From: Kallotenue papyrolyticum
GTDB lineage: Bacteria; Chloroflexota; Chloroflexia; Chloroflexales; Kallotenuaceae
Direction of reading: 5' to 3'
Assembly (NCBI RefSeq): GCF_000526415.1
Contig: NZ_JAGA01000001.1
Span: 372,001 to 436,000, forward strand
DNA: 64,000 nt
Made by a program: the position numbers and the translations under genes. Below the pieces are notes generated by a model. The model was not told where the DNA came from and did no database searches. It saw nothing but the letters and a program-made list of their open reading frames with translations. Below, one piece after another: positions 41,880 through 50,738 of this stretch (its first letter is position 1; each line of letters begins with the position of its first letter).

Positions 41880-43841
41880 CTAGCCGAAGCCGCTCGATCC
41901 ACCACCACCTCCGCCGCCGCCACCGCCACCACCGCTGAAGCCGCCACTGAAACCGCCTGAGCCCGAGCTTTGGGGCTGCGCGGTAAAGGTTGCCGCCGTG
42001 GTGTTGAGCATGGCGAACAGTCCGCTGCTCATGGAGTTGAGCCCGCCGAACATGCGCCCGGCGGCCTGATCCAGCGAGGGCATGCCGCCGCCGCCACGGC
42101 TGCCGCCATCGGCATGTCCGCTACCGCCGCGCAGCGGTCCACCATCATTCGCGCCGATGATTACCGGACGACCGCCATAGACCGGCCAGCCGTAGGGCTG
42201 GTACCAGGGCGGCGCCGGCGTCTCCACGCGCTCGAAGCGCCGTACCCACTCGCGCTCCAGACCGAAGGCGATGGCATAGGGCAGGTAGCGATCGAACAGC
42301 TCGCGCGCCTGATCGAGCTCGGTGTAGCGTTCCAGTTGCTGCAGGTAGCGCCTGAAGGCGCGCCAGCGCCGCGCCGCGCGCGCACCCGCTTCGGTCTTGC
42401 GCGACATGAAGCGGCTGACAACGATCAACGCCACGCTGACAATGCCTGCAGCGATGACCACCAGCGCAAACAGCGGCGTGTAGCGGCCAAATACTGGGCC
42501 ACCCAGGAAGCCGAGCGCCACAGTCAGCCCCAGCGCCAGCAGCCCCAGTGCCGTGTAGCGGTTGCGCACCGCGTTCGGCTTGTGCGCGAAGTAGCCCAGG
42601 CGTACCGCTTCGGCGTACAGCTCGTCCTGGATCGCGGCGATCTCACTGTAGAACTGATTCTTCAGGCTCGATAGGTCGCGCCTGTCGAGCGTCATGCCAA
42701 AGAGCTGATCGTACAAGCGCCGCTCAAACGGACGGAGCTGATCGGGATCGGCGCTACCGCGCACAAAGCTGAAGTCTGCCGGGGCCGAGGAAAACCAACC
42801 CTGCGGTGCGTGCTCGACAATCTGGAAGTAGCCGCGGCGTGCCAGGTCGACCAGCGTCGCCAGGATGTCCTGCATGTCAGCGCGCTCGTCGAGCAGCGTC
42901 CCGACCACGCCCGGCGGCGTATCGTCGGGCGGCGCGGTCAGCACCGGCGACTCACTGCTCACCGGCGCATCGCGGCCACGCAGGTACCACAGCAAATAGA
43001 CGCCCAGGCCACCCCCGATCAGGATGAGCATCGCCGCAACCAGGGCCAGGAGGTTATAGATCGGCTGCCGCGCGCGGATCGCGGCCTCCTCGGCCCGGCG
43101 GGCATCATCCGCCGCCTGCCACGCCGGGGGCGTGGCCGGGACGACACCGTGCGGAAACTGCACGCGGATCTCCCACTCGACGCCGGGAGCGAAATCTTCG
43201 CCGCTGAAGCGTACCGTCGTGCCATCGACAATCTGCGCGCCCGGCGCCTCGCGGGTGTTGCGGTAGGTTGTTGCGCGCAGCTGCTCCGGCGCAAAGGTCT
43301 CCGGCAGATGGACCGTCACCTGCGCCTGTTCGATGGGATAGCCGCGATCGGCCTCGATGAACTTCCAGAAGAACTGGTCGCCGTCGGGATAGATGCGCAG
43401 CACGCCGTGCAGGGTATAGCCCAGCGTAAACACGCGCGTCGCGTCGCGCGTCGGCTCGAAATACCAGGTGATCCGCTGCGCGCCGTCCTCGGTTGCGAGC
43501 GTGAAGCTGCCGGGGCGTTCGTTGCTGCTCTGGCGATAGACGCGCCCATCCTCGCTGACCGACCAGCCATCGATGCGCTCGACGCGCTCGAGCGGTATCG
43601 AGCGAAAGGCGAAGCGGAACGGCCCACCGATGAAGCGCACCTGCCAGGTCTCGACCACGGCGACGTCGCCGTTGGGCTGAATGGTGATCGCGCCATCGCG
43701 GCGCGTCACCACCACGCGGCGGTCCTCCTGCGCCCGCGCGAACGGCGCCGGAGCCACCAGCCCGATCACCAGCGCCAGCAGCGCCAATCCGCCACCAGCG
43801 CCGCCAACCCTATACAGCCAGCGTCCTATGCGATGTCTCAT
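41880..43841 (-). CDS. DUF2207-domain membrane protein (YdjH-like) with poly-glycine tail
   Basis: 653 residues. Signal peptide or anchor (LYRVGGAGGGLALLALVIGL), an extracellular beta-rich DUF2207 domain (about 40-240, RRDGAITIQPNGDVAVVETW), a transmembrane helix near 255-278 (NLLALVAAMLILIGGGLGVY), a cytoplasmic region with PGVVGTLLDERADMQDILAT and LVDLARRGYFQIVE, two more helices (about 430-480), and a Gly/Ser tail beginning SGGFSGGFSGGGG. This layout is usual for DUF2207 proteins. It lies 36 bases upstream of the zinc-ribbon gene and is probably cotranscribed with the SPFH gene. Confidence 0.85.
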   Translation of the reverse strand: MRHRIGRWLYRVGGAGGGLALLALVIGLVAPAPFARAQEDRRVVVTRRDGAITIQPNGDVAVVETWQVRFIGGPFRFAFRSIPLERVERIDGWSVSEDGRVYRQSSNERPGSFTLATEDGAQRITWYFEPTRDATRVFTLGYTLHGVLRIYPDGDQFFWKFIEADRGYPIEQAQVTVHLPETFAPEQLRATTYRNTREAPGAQIVDGTTVRFSGEDFAPGVEWEIRVQFPHGVVPATPPAWQAADDARRAEEAAIRARQPIYNLLALVAAMLILIGGGLGVYLLWYLRGRDAPVSSESPVLTAPPDDTPPGVVGTLLDERADMQDILATLVDLARRGYFQIVEHAPQGWFSSAPADFSFVRGSADPDQLRPFERRLYDQLFGMTLDRRDLSSLKNQFYSEIAAIQDELYAEAVRLGYFAHKPNAVRNRYTALGLLALGLTVALGFLGGPVFGRYTPLFALVVIAAGIVSVALIVVSRFMSRKTEAGARAARRWRAFRRYLQQLERYTELDQARELFDRYLPYAIAFGLEREWVRRFERVETPAPPWYQPYGWPVYGGRPVIIGANDGGPLRGGSGHADGGSRGGGGMPSLDQAAGRMFGGLNSMSSGLFAMLNTTAATFTAQPQSSGSGGFSGGFSGGGGGGGGGGGGSSGFG

Positions 43842-44010
43842 CCATCGATCTCCACGCGCATCCGTGCTGAGCCACACCGGCGCGGCGTTCAGCCGCTGCA
43901 GGCCACCAGGGCCTCGCGGCAACCCGCGCTCATTCGTATCTTCTCATACGCGGGCAAGTGGCGTTGAGTTGCAGAGCGTAGCCCGACGCACATCTTCCCG
44001 CGCGCACAGC

Positions 44011-44036
44011 AGCGGGCGGGCCTAGGCCCGCCCGCT
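44011..44036 (-). terminator. 26-base perfect palindrome, probable terminator
   Basis: AGCGGGCGGGCCT (44011-44023) is exactly complementary to 44024-44036. It lies 25 bases after the metalloprotease stop on the minus strand and before the DUF2207 gene. The hairpin is very stable, but no U-run follows. Confidence 0.55.
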
Positions 44037-44060
44037 CCAACGGTGGCAGCCCACCCACCG

Positions 44061-46808
44061 TCAGCGCAAAACCAACGGCAGATAGTTGCGCGTAGTGCCC
44101 ACCAGCAGCAGCCTTGTGGCGCGCCCCTGATTGCCATCGCGATCAACCACGGTGAGCGTGATCTCGTGCGCGCCGTTGGGCAGCACCGCCTCCACGCGGC
44201 GGCCCACGCCGAACACGGTTCCGCCGGAGGACCAGATGAAGACTTCATCCGGCAACACCGGCTCGTCGACATCGCTGGCCGCGCCCTCGAAGACAACCCG
44301 CGCGCCGGCCGGAGCCTGTGCTCCGGACTCAGGCAGAACAATCACCGCTTGTGGTGCGCGCTCCGCGCCGGTCGCCAGCACAGCAAAAACGGCATCGGAG
44401 TCGTCCTGGGCATTGTTGAAGCCATCGCTGACGATCACGCGCAGGCGCGCGGCGCGGCCCGCGGGCAGCGTTGCCGTATCGACGCTGTATGCGTTGCCCT
44501 GCAGATTGCCCGCGACCGGATACCAGGAGCCTCCGTCATCGGGCGAGTAGAGCAGCGTGGCACTCAGGGCATCACCATCGGGGTCGCTGGCGCTCCAGCG
44601 TATGGTCTGCACGCCACTCCACTGCTCGCCCCCGTTCGGCTGGAGCAGCGTGACCGTCGGTGAACGCCTTGAGCGCAACCGGCTATCGAGCACGCGCGCA
44701 CCGTGGCGTAACACCACCTGCGCCGCATCGGAGGGCGCGTTGAGCTCGAAGCTGAACGAGACCTCGCTCAACACATCGCCTTCCGGATCGACGAACGAAG
44801 CAGGAAAGGGCGTGCGCTGGATCACCGCGCCATCGCTGTTCAAAACCTCGATGGCATACTCGCCCGGCGCGATTCCGGTGCTCACGATACCGGGCTGGAT
44901 CAGGAGAGGATTGAGCGTGCCCGCGCCGTCACGCGTGAGGCGGCCTGAAACGTATAACACGTTGCGCTGCACCTGCGCCACGCCCACCTCGCCCGCGCCG
45001 GTGATCATCGGCAGGTTGAAACGATTGAAGAGATGCTGCCAGCGATAGGGTGAGATCCATTTTGTCGGCAGGCGCCCGGACTGACAATAGGACATGATGT
45101 CGGGCACAGTCGCCGGAATGGCCGTATCGCGCGTTCCCGTGCCATCGCTCCAGGGCAGGCGCGTGTCGAAGCCGACCTCCTGAATATCATCGTTGTTGTA
45201 GGGCCAGTTGGGATCCGGCCCGGCCGCGCTGCAACCGTTGACATGCCGACCCCAGGTGCCGCTGGTGTCGCGATCGAGGTTGTGATTGATCTCATGCGCC
45301 ATGGTGCCTTCGCGCGATGTGCCGCGAAAACCGGCAGCCACGGCACCGGCGCCACCCAGCCAGATCGGATCGGATGAGCCGCCTCCCGCGTTGGTCATGC
45401 CGTAGATCTGCTCGGGCAGCTCGAAGGGTGCTTTGCCCGTGAAGATCACGGAGAGCACCCAGGCCAGCAGCACCTGCTGACGGTAGGTGTTGAGGTTGCT
45501 CTTAATCGTGTCCAGCGAGGCGCTGCCCTGCGCGCCGATGCTCTGCCAGGGCTTGTGCTCAAAGCGCACGTCGGCTACCGGAAAGATGGTTTCCATGTAG
45601 CTTTCCTGACCGGCAATCTCGGCACTGCTGACCAGCGTCGGCGCTGTTGCTGTACCGGTGTTGACAGGCACGATCCAAACCAGCGGCTTCCGCTGTGGCG
45701 TGAAGGCACGTGTCAGAGCCGGTGGAAAAACATCGTTGCCCAGCAGATCGGTTACGCGGGCGCGAAACTGGACATTGCCACGCAGCCAGCTTGGTGGCAA
45801 CAGGAAATTGGCAGTATCGTTCAGCGCCGCACGGTTGATCGTGGCCGGCGCGAGGTGCAGCATTGATAGAGGCGATCCCGGCAGATCGTTGCCATCGCGC
45901 GAGCCGTACAGATACACCACCACCGGTTGACGGGCGGTCACGCCATTGACGTCCACATAGACGCGGGCCACGGTTGGCTTGTCCTCCACCAGTGGCAACG
46001 TGTTGGTGCGCGTCTGGATCGCCTGCGTCAGCTCGACCGGGTTCGACTCGAGGGTGATCGACGCCGCACGGTCGGGTGGCGGGATCGGAGTAGGTGGCGC
46101 CGCCAGCGACACCTCGATCAGATCGCTGAAGGAGCTGTAGAAGTTGGCGGGCGCGTCATCGACGAAGCCCGGGGTGGCCGAAGCGACGCGCACGCCCAGA
46201 CGCGCCGTGCCACCCGGCTGCGCGCCGATCTCGCGCAGATCGATGGCCAGTTCCCACACGCGGTGGCGCGCGCAGCTGAAGCGCGGCGGAAAGAAGCTGG
46301 TGAGCGTGAACGAGCCATCGGCCAGAAAGCAACCAAAACCAACCCCCAGGCTGGAGCGGATCGGCCCCGGCACCAGGCCGGTCCAGGAACCCGGGCCGAG
46401 GTAGTACTGGTAGCGCAGATTGGCAGTCCCTCGCGCCAGACCGTAGTTGAGATCGACATTGGGCGTGATCGCGCCATCCCGATTGGTATCGAAGGTCAGC
46501 CAGAGATAATCCGGGTTCGAGGATGAGCGCGGATCGTCGCCGCTATCGCCGGACATGTTGAGCAACACATACAGGCGCGTGCTATCGTTATGCACCGTCA
46601 GCGAGCCATGATTGAGCGCAAGGCGATTCGCGAGCTGCCACTCACCAAACGTGATCACGCCATCAATCGCCGGCGGCGGCGAGGCATAGGATGAGGTAAT
46701 CGTGGCAGCCTGGAGCGGTGCCGCCGGCCGCGCAGCCAATGCTCCTCCCGAAGCAAGCAGCAGCGGCATAAGCATCAACACCAAGAGCATGGAACGTCTG
46801 GCAAGCAT
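44061..46808 (-). CDS. Secreted zinc metalloprotease with N-terminal carbohydrate-binding-like and C-terminal Ig-like domains
   Basis: 915 residues. Signal peptide (MLARRSMLLVLMLMPLLLAS, cleavage probably after ALA). A CBM9-like beta-sandwich (about 30-230, YASPPPAIDGVITFGEWQLA, DYLWLTFDTNRDGAITPNVD) is followed by ITLESNPVELTQAIQTRTNT and PLVEDKPTVARVYVDVNGVT. The catalytic region has MAHEINHNLDRDTSG at about residue 503, then WGRHVNGC, and VPDIMSYCQSGRLPTKWISP, the Met-turn-like MSYC. C-terminal beta domains contain LLQPNGGEQWSGVQTIRWSA and DEVFIWSSGGTVFGVGRRVE. It is probably an exported endopeptidase. The start at 46808 follows GGGAGGTGGGTCT. Confidence 0.85.
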   Translation of the reverse strand: MLARRSMLLVLMLMPLLLASGGALAARPAAPLQAATITSSYASPPPAIDGVITFGEWQLANRLALNHGSLTVHNDSTRLYVLLNMSGDSGDDPRSSSNPDYLWLTFDTNRDGAITPNVDLNYGLARGTANLRYQYYLGPGSWTGLVPGPIRSSLGVGFGCFLADGSFTLTSFFPPRFSCARHRVWELAIDLREIGAQPGGTARLGVRVASATPGFVDDAPANFYSSFSDLIEVSLAAPPTPIPPPDRAASITLESNPVELTQAIQTRTNTLPLVEDKPTVARVYVDVNGVTARQPVVVYLYGSRDGNDLPGSPLSMLHLAPATINRAALNDTANFLLPPSWLRGNVQFRARVTDLLGNDVFPPALTRAFTPQRKPLVWIVPVNTGTATAPTLVSSAEIAGQESYMETIFPVADVRFEHKPWQSIGAQGSASLDTIKSNLNTYRQQVLLAWVLSVIFTGKAPFELPEQIYGMTNAGGGSSDPIWLGGAGAVAAGFRGTSREGTMAHEINHNLDRDTSGTWGRHVNGCSAAGPDPNWPYNNDDIQEVGFDTRLPWSDGTGTRDTAIPATVPDIMSYCQSGRLPTKWISPYRWQHLFNRFNLPMITGAGEVGVAQVQRNVLYVSGRLTRDGAGTLNPLLIQPGIVSTGIAPGEYAIEVLNSDGAVIQRTPFPASFVDPEGDVLSEVSFSFELNAPSDAAQVVLRHGARVLDSRLRSRRSPTVTLLQPNGGEQWSGVQTIRWSASDPDGDALSATLLYSPDDGGSWYPVAGNLQGNAYSVDTATLPAGRAARLRVIVSDGFNNAQDDSDAVFAVLATGAERAPQAVIVLPESGAQAPAGARVVFEGAASDVDEPVLPDEVFIWSSGGTVFGVGRRVEAVLPNGAHEITLTVVDRDGNQGRATRLLLVGTTRNYLPLVLR

Positions 46809-47006
46809 AGACCCACCTCCCTGCGACTCCTTAAGCAGGCACCCCATACACAACCAGGCGCTCGGGTTCAACGTCTGGGCATAGAGGGTTCTTGATCGAC
46901 CGCAACGCTGCGGAGGCGGAGCAGCAACGCCGGTTGCTTGATCCACATAAATGCGGCAGAGCAGGGATCCATCAACACAAGGAGCAGACGCGAGGCGCGT
47001 TCGATG

Positions 47007-47585
47007 TCAGGGCGCGGAGATGATGCGCCAGAGGTAGTGCACCTCGATCACGGCCGGATCATCCGCCGGGCCGGCCGGCTCGGTCGCCACCACCGCTACG
47101 ATATGCAGCACCTGCCCGCCCGACACGGCGATCGGCTCCAGCGCGAACGCGCTCAGAGCGGGCTGCCTCTGACGCGTAGCGGCCAGCGGACGCGACACCG
47201 CAGCGGGCCGTGCCTCTTGCGCGGGCTGGTCGGGCTGTAGCGCCGCCTGAAACGAGGCTACCACCGGCGCGTCGATGATCACCACCGGTGTGGCTGCCGC
47301 CGGCAGCGCCACCGGCGGCAGCGCATGCGCCACAGCAGGCGCGGGCGCAATGCGGAATGGCCTTGCCGGCCAGGCTGCGTCCGCGACGATCAGCCAGGCG
47401 AGCGGCAGCCCTGCGCCATCGGGCGGCAAGGTTGGGCGTGGCAGGAGCAGATCATCAAAACGGGGCGGCGCCGATGGCGTAGTGGTTCGGCAGGCTACCA
47501 CGCTGATGAGCGCCAGCGCAAAGCCGCAGCTCAGCATCAGGCGTCTCGGTCGTATCCCTCCGAGCAAGGGCGTAGGGCTGCCCAT
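47007..47585 (-). CDS. Hypothetical lipoprotein
   Basis: 192 residues. LMLSCGFALALISVVACRTT suggests a lipoprotein signal with the lipid cysteine near residue 32. The rest is Pro/Ala-rich with short beta segments (PLAWLIVADAAWPARPFRIA, TPVVIIDAPVVASFQAAL, IEVHYLWRIISAP). I do not recognise a family. Its ATG shares one base with the stop of the preceding F420-dependent enzyme, implying coupled translation. Nothing suggests an enzymatic role. Confidence 0.55.
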   Translation of the reverse strand: MGSPTPLLGGIRPRRLMLSCGFALALISVVACRTTTPSAPPRFDDLLLPRPTLPPDGAGLPLAWLIVADAAWPARPFRIAPAPAVAHALPPVALPAAATPVVIIDAPVVASFQAALQPDQPAQEARPAAVSRPLAATRQRQPALSAFALEPIAVSGGQVLHIVAVVATEPAGPADDPAVIEVHYLWRIISAP

Positions 47586-48577
47586 CAGCCCGCCTGCGGC
47601 CAGCGCAGATGGGGGACAACATAGCGACCATAGGCTTCCAGAAAGGCCTCCTGGTTGCGCCCGACGTTGTGAACATAGACATCGCTGAAGCCCAGATCGA
47701 TGAAGTGCTGGAGATGGGCGCGATGCTCGTCCAGGTCCGGCGAGATCAGCACGCGATTCTGGAAATGCTCGATGCGCACAAACCTGGCCATGGCTTCGAA
47801 GTCTTCGGGGTTGCGGATATCGCCCTTGGGGAAGGGCATACCGCCGTTGGGCCACTCGCGCAGCGCCTGTTCCTCGGCGGCGGCCTGCGTCTCGGCCCAC
47901 GAGACGTGCACCTGAAGGATGCGCGGCATGCGCGTGGGATCCTTGCCCGCTTCACGCGCGCCCTGCTCAAAGCGACTCAGCAGCAGGCGCAGCTTGTCAT
48001 CCGCCGCGCCCACGGTGATGATGCCGTCGCACAGGCGCCCGGTGCGCTCGCTCATGATCGGTCCGGAGGTAGCGACGTAGATCGGCGGCGGCGTTTCAGG
48101 CCGCGTGTACAGCCGCGCACTCTCCATTTTGATGTGCTTGCCGCTGTACTTGACCGTTTTGCCGCTGAACAGCTTCTGGATCACCTCGATCGACTCGATC
48201 AGGCGTTCGAGGCGGGCTGCCGGCTCCGGCCAGTACTCGGCCACGATATGCTCGTTGAGCGCCTCGCCCGCGCCCAGGCCCAGCCAGAAGCGTCCCGGAT
48301 ACATCGCCGCCAGCGTTGCCGCCGCCTGCGCGACGATCGCGGGGTGGTAGCGGTAGCCCGGCGGCGTGACGCCCGTGCCGAACCGCTGGCGCGTGCGCTC
48401 TCCCAGAGCGCCGAGCCAGGCCCACACAAACGCGCTCTGGCCCTGCTGCGGCGTCCAGGGATGGAAATGGTCCGAGGCCATCACCGCATCGAAGCCATTG
48501 GCCTCGGCGATCTCACAGTAGCGCAGCAGATCCGTGGGATGGAACTGCTCGAACATGGCGGCATAGCCCAGTGGCAT
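47585..48577 (-). CDS. F420-dependent LLM-class oxidoreductase (Fgd-like, TIGR03557 type)
   Basis: 330 residues. MPLGYAAMFEQFHPTDLLRY, ANGFDAVMASDHFHPWTPQQ, AFVWAWLGALGERTRQRFGT, GVTPPGYRYHPAIVAQAAAT LAAMYPGRFWLGLGAGEALNEH and RPETPPPIYVATSGPIMSER are close to the F420-dependent glucose-6-phosphate dehydrogenase branch. The His-Phe-His-Pro-Trp stretch is the F420/sugar site in Fgd. Actual substrate may be another alcohol or sugar phosphate. I chose the ATG at 48577 after GAGGAGCT. It heads or follows the F420 biosynthetic genes on the same strand. Confidence 0.87.
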   Translation of the reverse strand: MPLGYAAMFEQFHPTDLLRYCEIAEANGFDAVMASDHFHPWTPQQGQSAFVWAWLGALGERTRQRFGTGVTPPGYRYHPAIVAQAAATLAAMYPGRFWLGLGAGEALNEHIVAEYWPEPAARLERLIESIEVIQKLFSGKTVKYSGKHIKMESARLYTRPETPPPIYVATSGPIMSERTGRLCDGIITVGAADDKLRLLLSRFEQGAREAGKDPTRMPRILQVHVSWAETQAAAEEQALREWPNGGMPFPKGDIRNPEDFEAMARFVRIEHFQNRVLISPDLDEHRAHLQHFIDLGFSDVYVHNVGRNQEAFLEAYGRYVVPHLRWPQAG

Positions 48578-48627
48578 AGCTCCTCGTCTCATGGGCAGGC
48601 ACCGGCTGCAGGCCCGTGCCGCCACCA

Positions 48628-49383
48628 CTAGCGGAACAGATCGCGCTCCGGCGGCATCACCAATTGCTGCGCCGTGCCCGCGCCGGGCTGATAGGCGTAG
48701 CCGCGCACCACCGCCACCGGCCGTTGATCGAGCTTGCCCATCACCAGTTCGGCAGCCGCGGCAAGCTCATCGGCGACGGCCATCACGCTGGCGTTGAGCA
48801 GGTAACCGTAGGGATCGCGCCGGCCGCGGTAGTCGGCCAGCGGCTGCATGCCGGCCACGCCGATGGCCACGTTGGTCACGCCGTCGCGCCAGGGACGCCC
48901 CCAGGAATCGCTGATGATCACCGGCACGGCGAAGCCCAGCGCCGCGCGCAGGGCCTCGTACAGACGCCGCGCCGACGCGTCCGGATCGATCGGCAGCAGC
49001 AGGACCGTCTCGTCGGCGCCGACGTTGGAGGCGTCCACACCCGCGTTGGCGCACACAAAGCCGTGGTGCGTCTGGGCAATAATCAGGCCGCGGTCCATGC
49101 GCACGATGCGTGCGGCTTCGCGCAGCACCACCTCGACCTGGCGCGGATCTTTGCCCCAGCGCGCGCCCCACTGCTGCGCCAAGGGCGAAGGCTCGACCGT
49201 GCGCAGATCGATGCTGCGAGCCTCGGCCTTGCTGACGATCTTGTGCGTGACCACCAGGATGTCGCCGGGCTGCAACTGCACGGCGGAAGCGCGCAGGCCG
49301 CGCTCGATCACGCTGAGGAGGTCTTCACCGGCGCGTACCTCGCCGATGCCGTGAATACCAAAGATCTGCAGTGTTGTCGTCAC
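48628..49383 (-). CDS. cofE: Coenzyme F420-0:L-glutamate ligase
   Basis: 251 residues, the single-domain archaeal-type length. CofE adds gamma-linked glutamates to F420-0 using GTP and metal ions. Motifs: GDILVVTHKIVSKAEARSID, HGFVCANAGVDASNVGADET, PVIISDSWGRPWRDGVTNVA IGVAGMQPLADYRGRRDPYG. Actinobacterial FbiB carries an extra C-terminal nitroreductase domain, absent here and probably supplied by the gene at 39461. It is separated by about 50 bases from the GYD gene upstream and from the Fgd-like gene downstream. Confidence 0.95.
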   Translation of the reverse strand: MTTTLQIFGIHGIGEVRAGEDLLSVIERGLRASAVQLQPGDILVVTHKIVSKAEARSIDLRTVEPSPLAQQWGARWGKDPRQVEVVLREAARIVRMDRGLIIAQTHHGFVCANAGVDASNVGADETVLLLPIDPDASARRLYEALRAALGFAVPVIISDSWGRPWRDGVTNVAIGVAGMQPLADYRGRRDPYGYLLNASVMAVADELAAAAELVMGKLDQRPVAVVRGYAYQPGAGTAQQLVMPPERDLFR

Positions 49384-49431
49384 ACGCGTTGCTTTCGCTC
49401 CGGGACGGCTCGCGGCACGCGTTGATCGCGC

Positions 49432-49737
49432 TTACGACTCACGCCGCGTGACGTCCTTGGTCAATTGTTCAAATTTGTCCAGCGGCACGGCCAGCATGGT
49501 ATGGAACTCCAGATGACCGCTGCCGCTATCCTTGACGATCTGCCGAACGATCGTCTCGTTGTCGGGCGCTTCGATGATATACACGAAGTCGTAGGGTCCC
49601 AGCACGGCATAGTCGGCGACGATGCGGATGCCGCGCGCCTGCAATTCCTGCAGGTTGCGCTGCCGCCGCTCCATGATCCCGCGGATGTCCTCGCGGCCTT
49701 TGGCGGTGAGCTTGGCCAGCATGATGTAGGTTTGCAT
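49432..49737 (-). CDS. GYD-domain protein
   Basis: 101 residues of the GYD family, a ferredoxin-like dimeric fold: MQTYIMLAKLTAKGREDIRG, ELQARGIRIVADYAVLGPYD, FVYIIEAPDNETIVRQIVKD and HLEFHTMLAVPLDKFEQL. The Gly-Pro-Tyr-Asp motif replaces GxYD. Function is unknown; related dimeric alpha/beta barrel proteins bind small ligands. It starts one base after the cofC stop with a G-rich ribosome binding site and lies inside the F420 gene set, an unusual partner. Confidence 0.8.
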   Translation of the reverse strand: MQTYIMLAKLTAKGREDIRGIMERRQRNLQELQARGIRIVADYAVLGPYDFVYIIEAPDNETIVRQIVKDSGSGHLEFHTMLAVPLDKFEQLTKDVTRRES

Positions 49738-49738
49738 G

Positions 49739-50380
49739 TTACCCCCCCTCGGCTACGCCGGCGCATGCGCGCTGCATGTCTTCGAGACCGGCCAGTCTGA
49801 GATCGTCAAGGGTATCCACATCCAGAATCATGCCAGGGATTGGCGCGCGGTGCAGATCCAGCCCACACGCGCGCGCCAGCTCAGCGTGCCGCTGCAGGCT
49901 GTCGGCGCCAAAGGCGAAAGGCAGCGCCGCCGCCGGCTGTTGCAGCAGCGCATTCGTGCCACAGCCATGGCGGTCCGGCACCAGCACCACCCGTCCGGGC
50001 GCGCCCAGGCGCAGCAGGGCGCGCAGATCGGCAGCTTCCACGCGCGGCAGATCGGGCAGCACCACCAGCAGCGCCTCGGCACCGCGCATCAGCGCCGTCT
50101 CACGTGCTTGCTCCAGCGCAGGATTGAGCCCCGTCACCGTCTGCGGCAGGGGCAGCGCGCCCAGGCGCTCGGCCAACGCCAGCACGGCAGGGTCGGGACT
50201 GACCACGAGCGCCTGGCTGCTCAATCCCGCCTGATCCAGCGCGCGCCAAGCGTGGCACAGCAGCAGGCGCACCAGCGCGGCGCGTTGCTCGACGGTGAGC
50301 GCACCCGCCAGGCGCCGCTTGCCATCATGCAGCCCGCGGACCGGCAGGATCGTCCACAGGCGTGGCCGGGCAGAGTTCAA
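49739..50380 (-). CDS. cofC: 2-phospho-L-lactate (or PEP) guanylyltransferase
   Basis: About 213 residues. CofC/FbiD activates 2-phospholactate or phosphoenolpyruvate with GTP for CofD. Visible motifs are LWTILPVRGLHDGKRRLAGA, ALVVSPDPAVLALAERLGA, GAEALLVVLPDLPRVEAADL, RVVLVPDRHGCGTNALLQQP and LPFAFGADSLQRHAELARA. I prefer the TTG at 50380, six bases after AAAGGA; a GTG at 50398 is also in frame. The gene overlaps the end of the PPOX gene by about 56 bases. Whether the substrate is PEP, as in mycobacteria, or 2-phospholactate is not decidable by eye. Confidence 0.88.
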   Translation of the reverse strand: MNSARPRLWTILPVRGLHDGKRRLAGALTVEQRAALVRLLLCHAWRALDQAGLSSQALVVSPDPAVLALAERLGALPLPQTVTGLNPALEQARETALMRGAEALLVVLPDLPRVEAADLRALLRLGAPGRVVLVPDRHGCGTNALLQQPAAALPFAFGADSLQRHAELARACGLDLHRAPIPGMILDVDTLDDLRLAGLEDMQRACAGVAEGG

Positions 50381-50738
50381 GGTAGGTCCTTTCCACACGA
50401 TGCAGCTTCAGCAGCAGGTCGAAGCCGCGCTTGAGCAGAGCGTACTTGCGGTTGAGCAGCGCCTCCACCCGCGCCGCGGCGCTGGGCGGCAGCACGCGCG
50501 CCGTCGCGGCCAGGCTGGGCCCCAGCGGCCGTCCACGCGCATCGCAGGGCGCAACTTCGACCCGCGGCGTGTGGCGCACGCGTTTGACCTTGCCGCTGTT
50601 GGCCACGGTCATAACGTACCAGCAGCCGCCATCCTCGGCAAACCAGACAGGGGTCGGCACCGCACGGCCATCGCGGCGAACGGTGGTGAGACGCAGATAG
50701 CGGTGACCGCGCAGTACCCGCAGCGCGTCAGCCGTCAT
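50325..50738 (-). CDS. PPOX-class F420-dependent flavin/deazaflavin oxidoreductase
   Basis: 137 residues with a split-barrel fold: LRGHRYLRLTTVRRDGRAVP, TPVWFAEDGGCWYVMTVANS, GKVKRVRHTPRVEVAPCDA, RGRPLGPSLAATARVL. This closely follows the small TIGR03666-type F420-dependent reductases such as Rv2074. It lies between cofD (ATGA overlap) and cofC (overlap of about 56 bases), an arrangement that couples synthesis of the cofactor to an enzyme that uses it. Substrate unknown; biliverdin reduction has been described for a relative. Confidence 0.85.
   Translation of the reverse strand: MTADALRVLRGHRYLRLTTVRRDGRAVPTPVWFAEDGGCWYVMTVANSGKVKRVRHTPRVEVAPCDARGRPLGPSLAATARVLPPSAAARVEALLNRKYALLKRGFDLLLKLHRVERTYLELCPATPVDDPAGPRAA

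Noticed and set aside
41885-41950. Poly-GCC-rich repeat near the end of the DUF2207 gene
   Set aside because: Explained by the glycine-rich C-terminal tail usual in this family.
47007-47900. Extended 297-residue version of the lipoprotein
   Set aside because: The first 105 residues lie within the F420-dependent oxidoreductase in another frame; the ATG at 47585 gives a proper lipoprotein signal.
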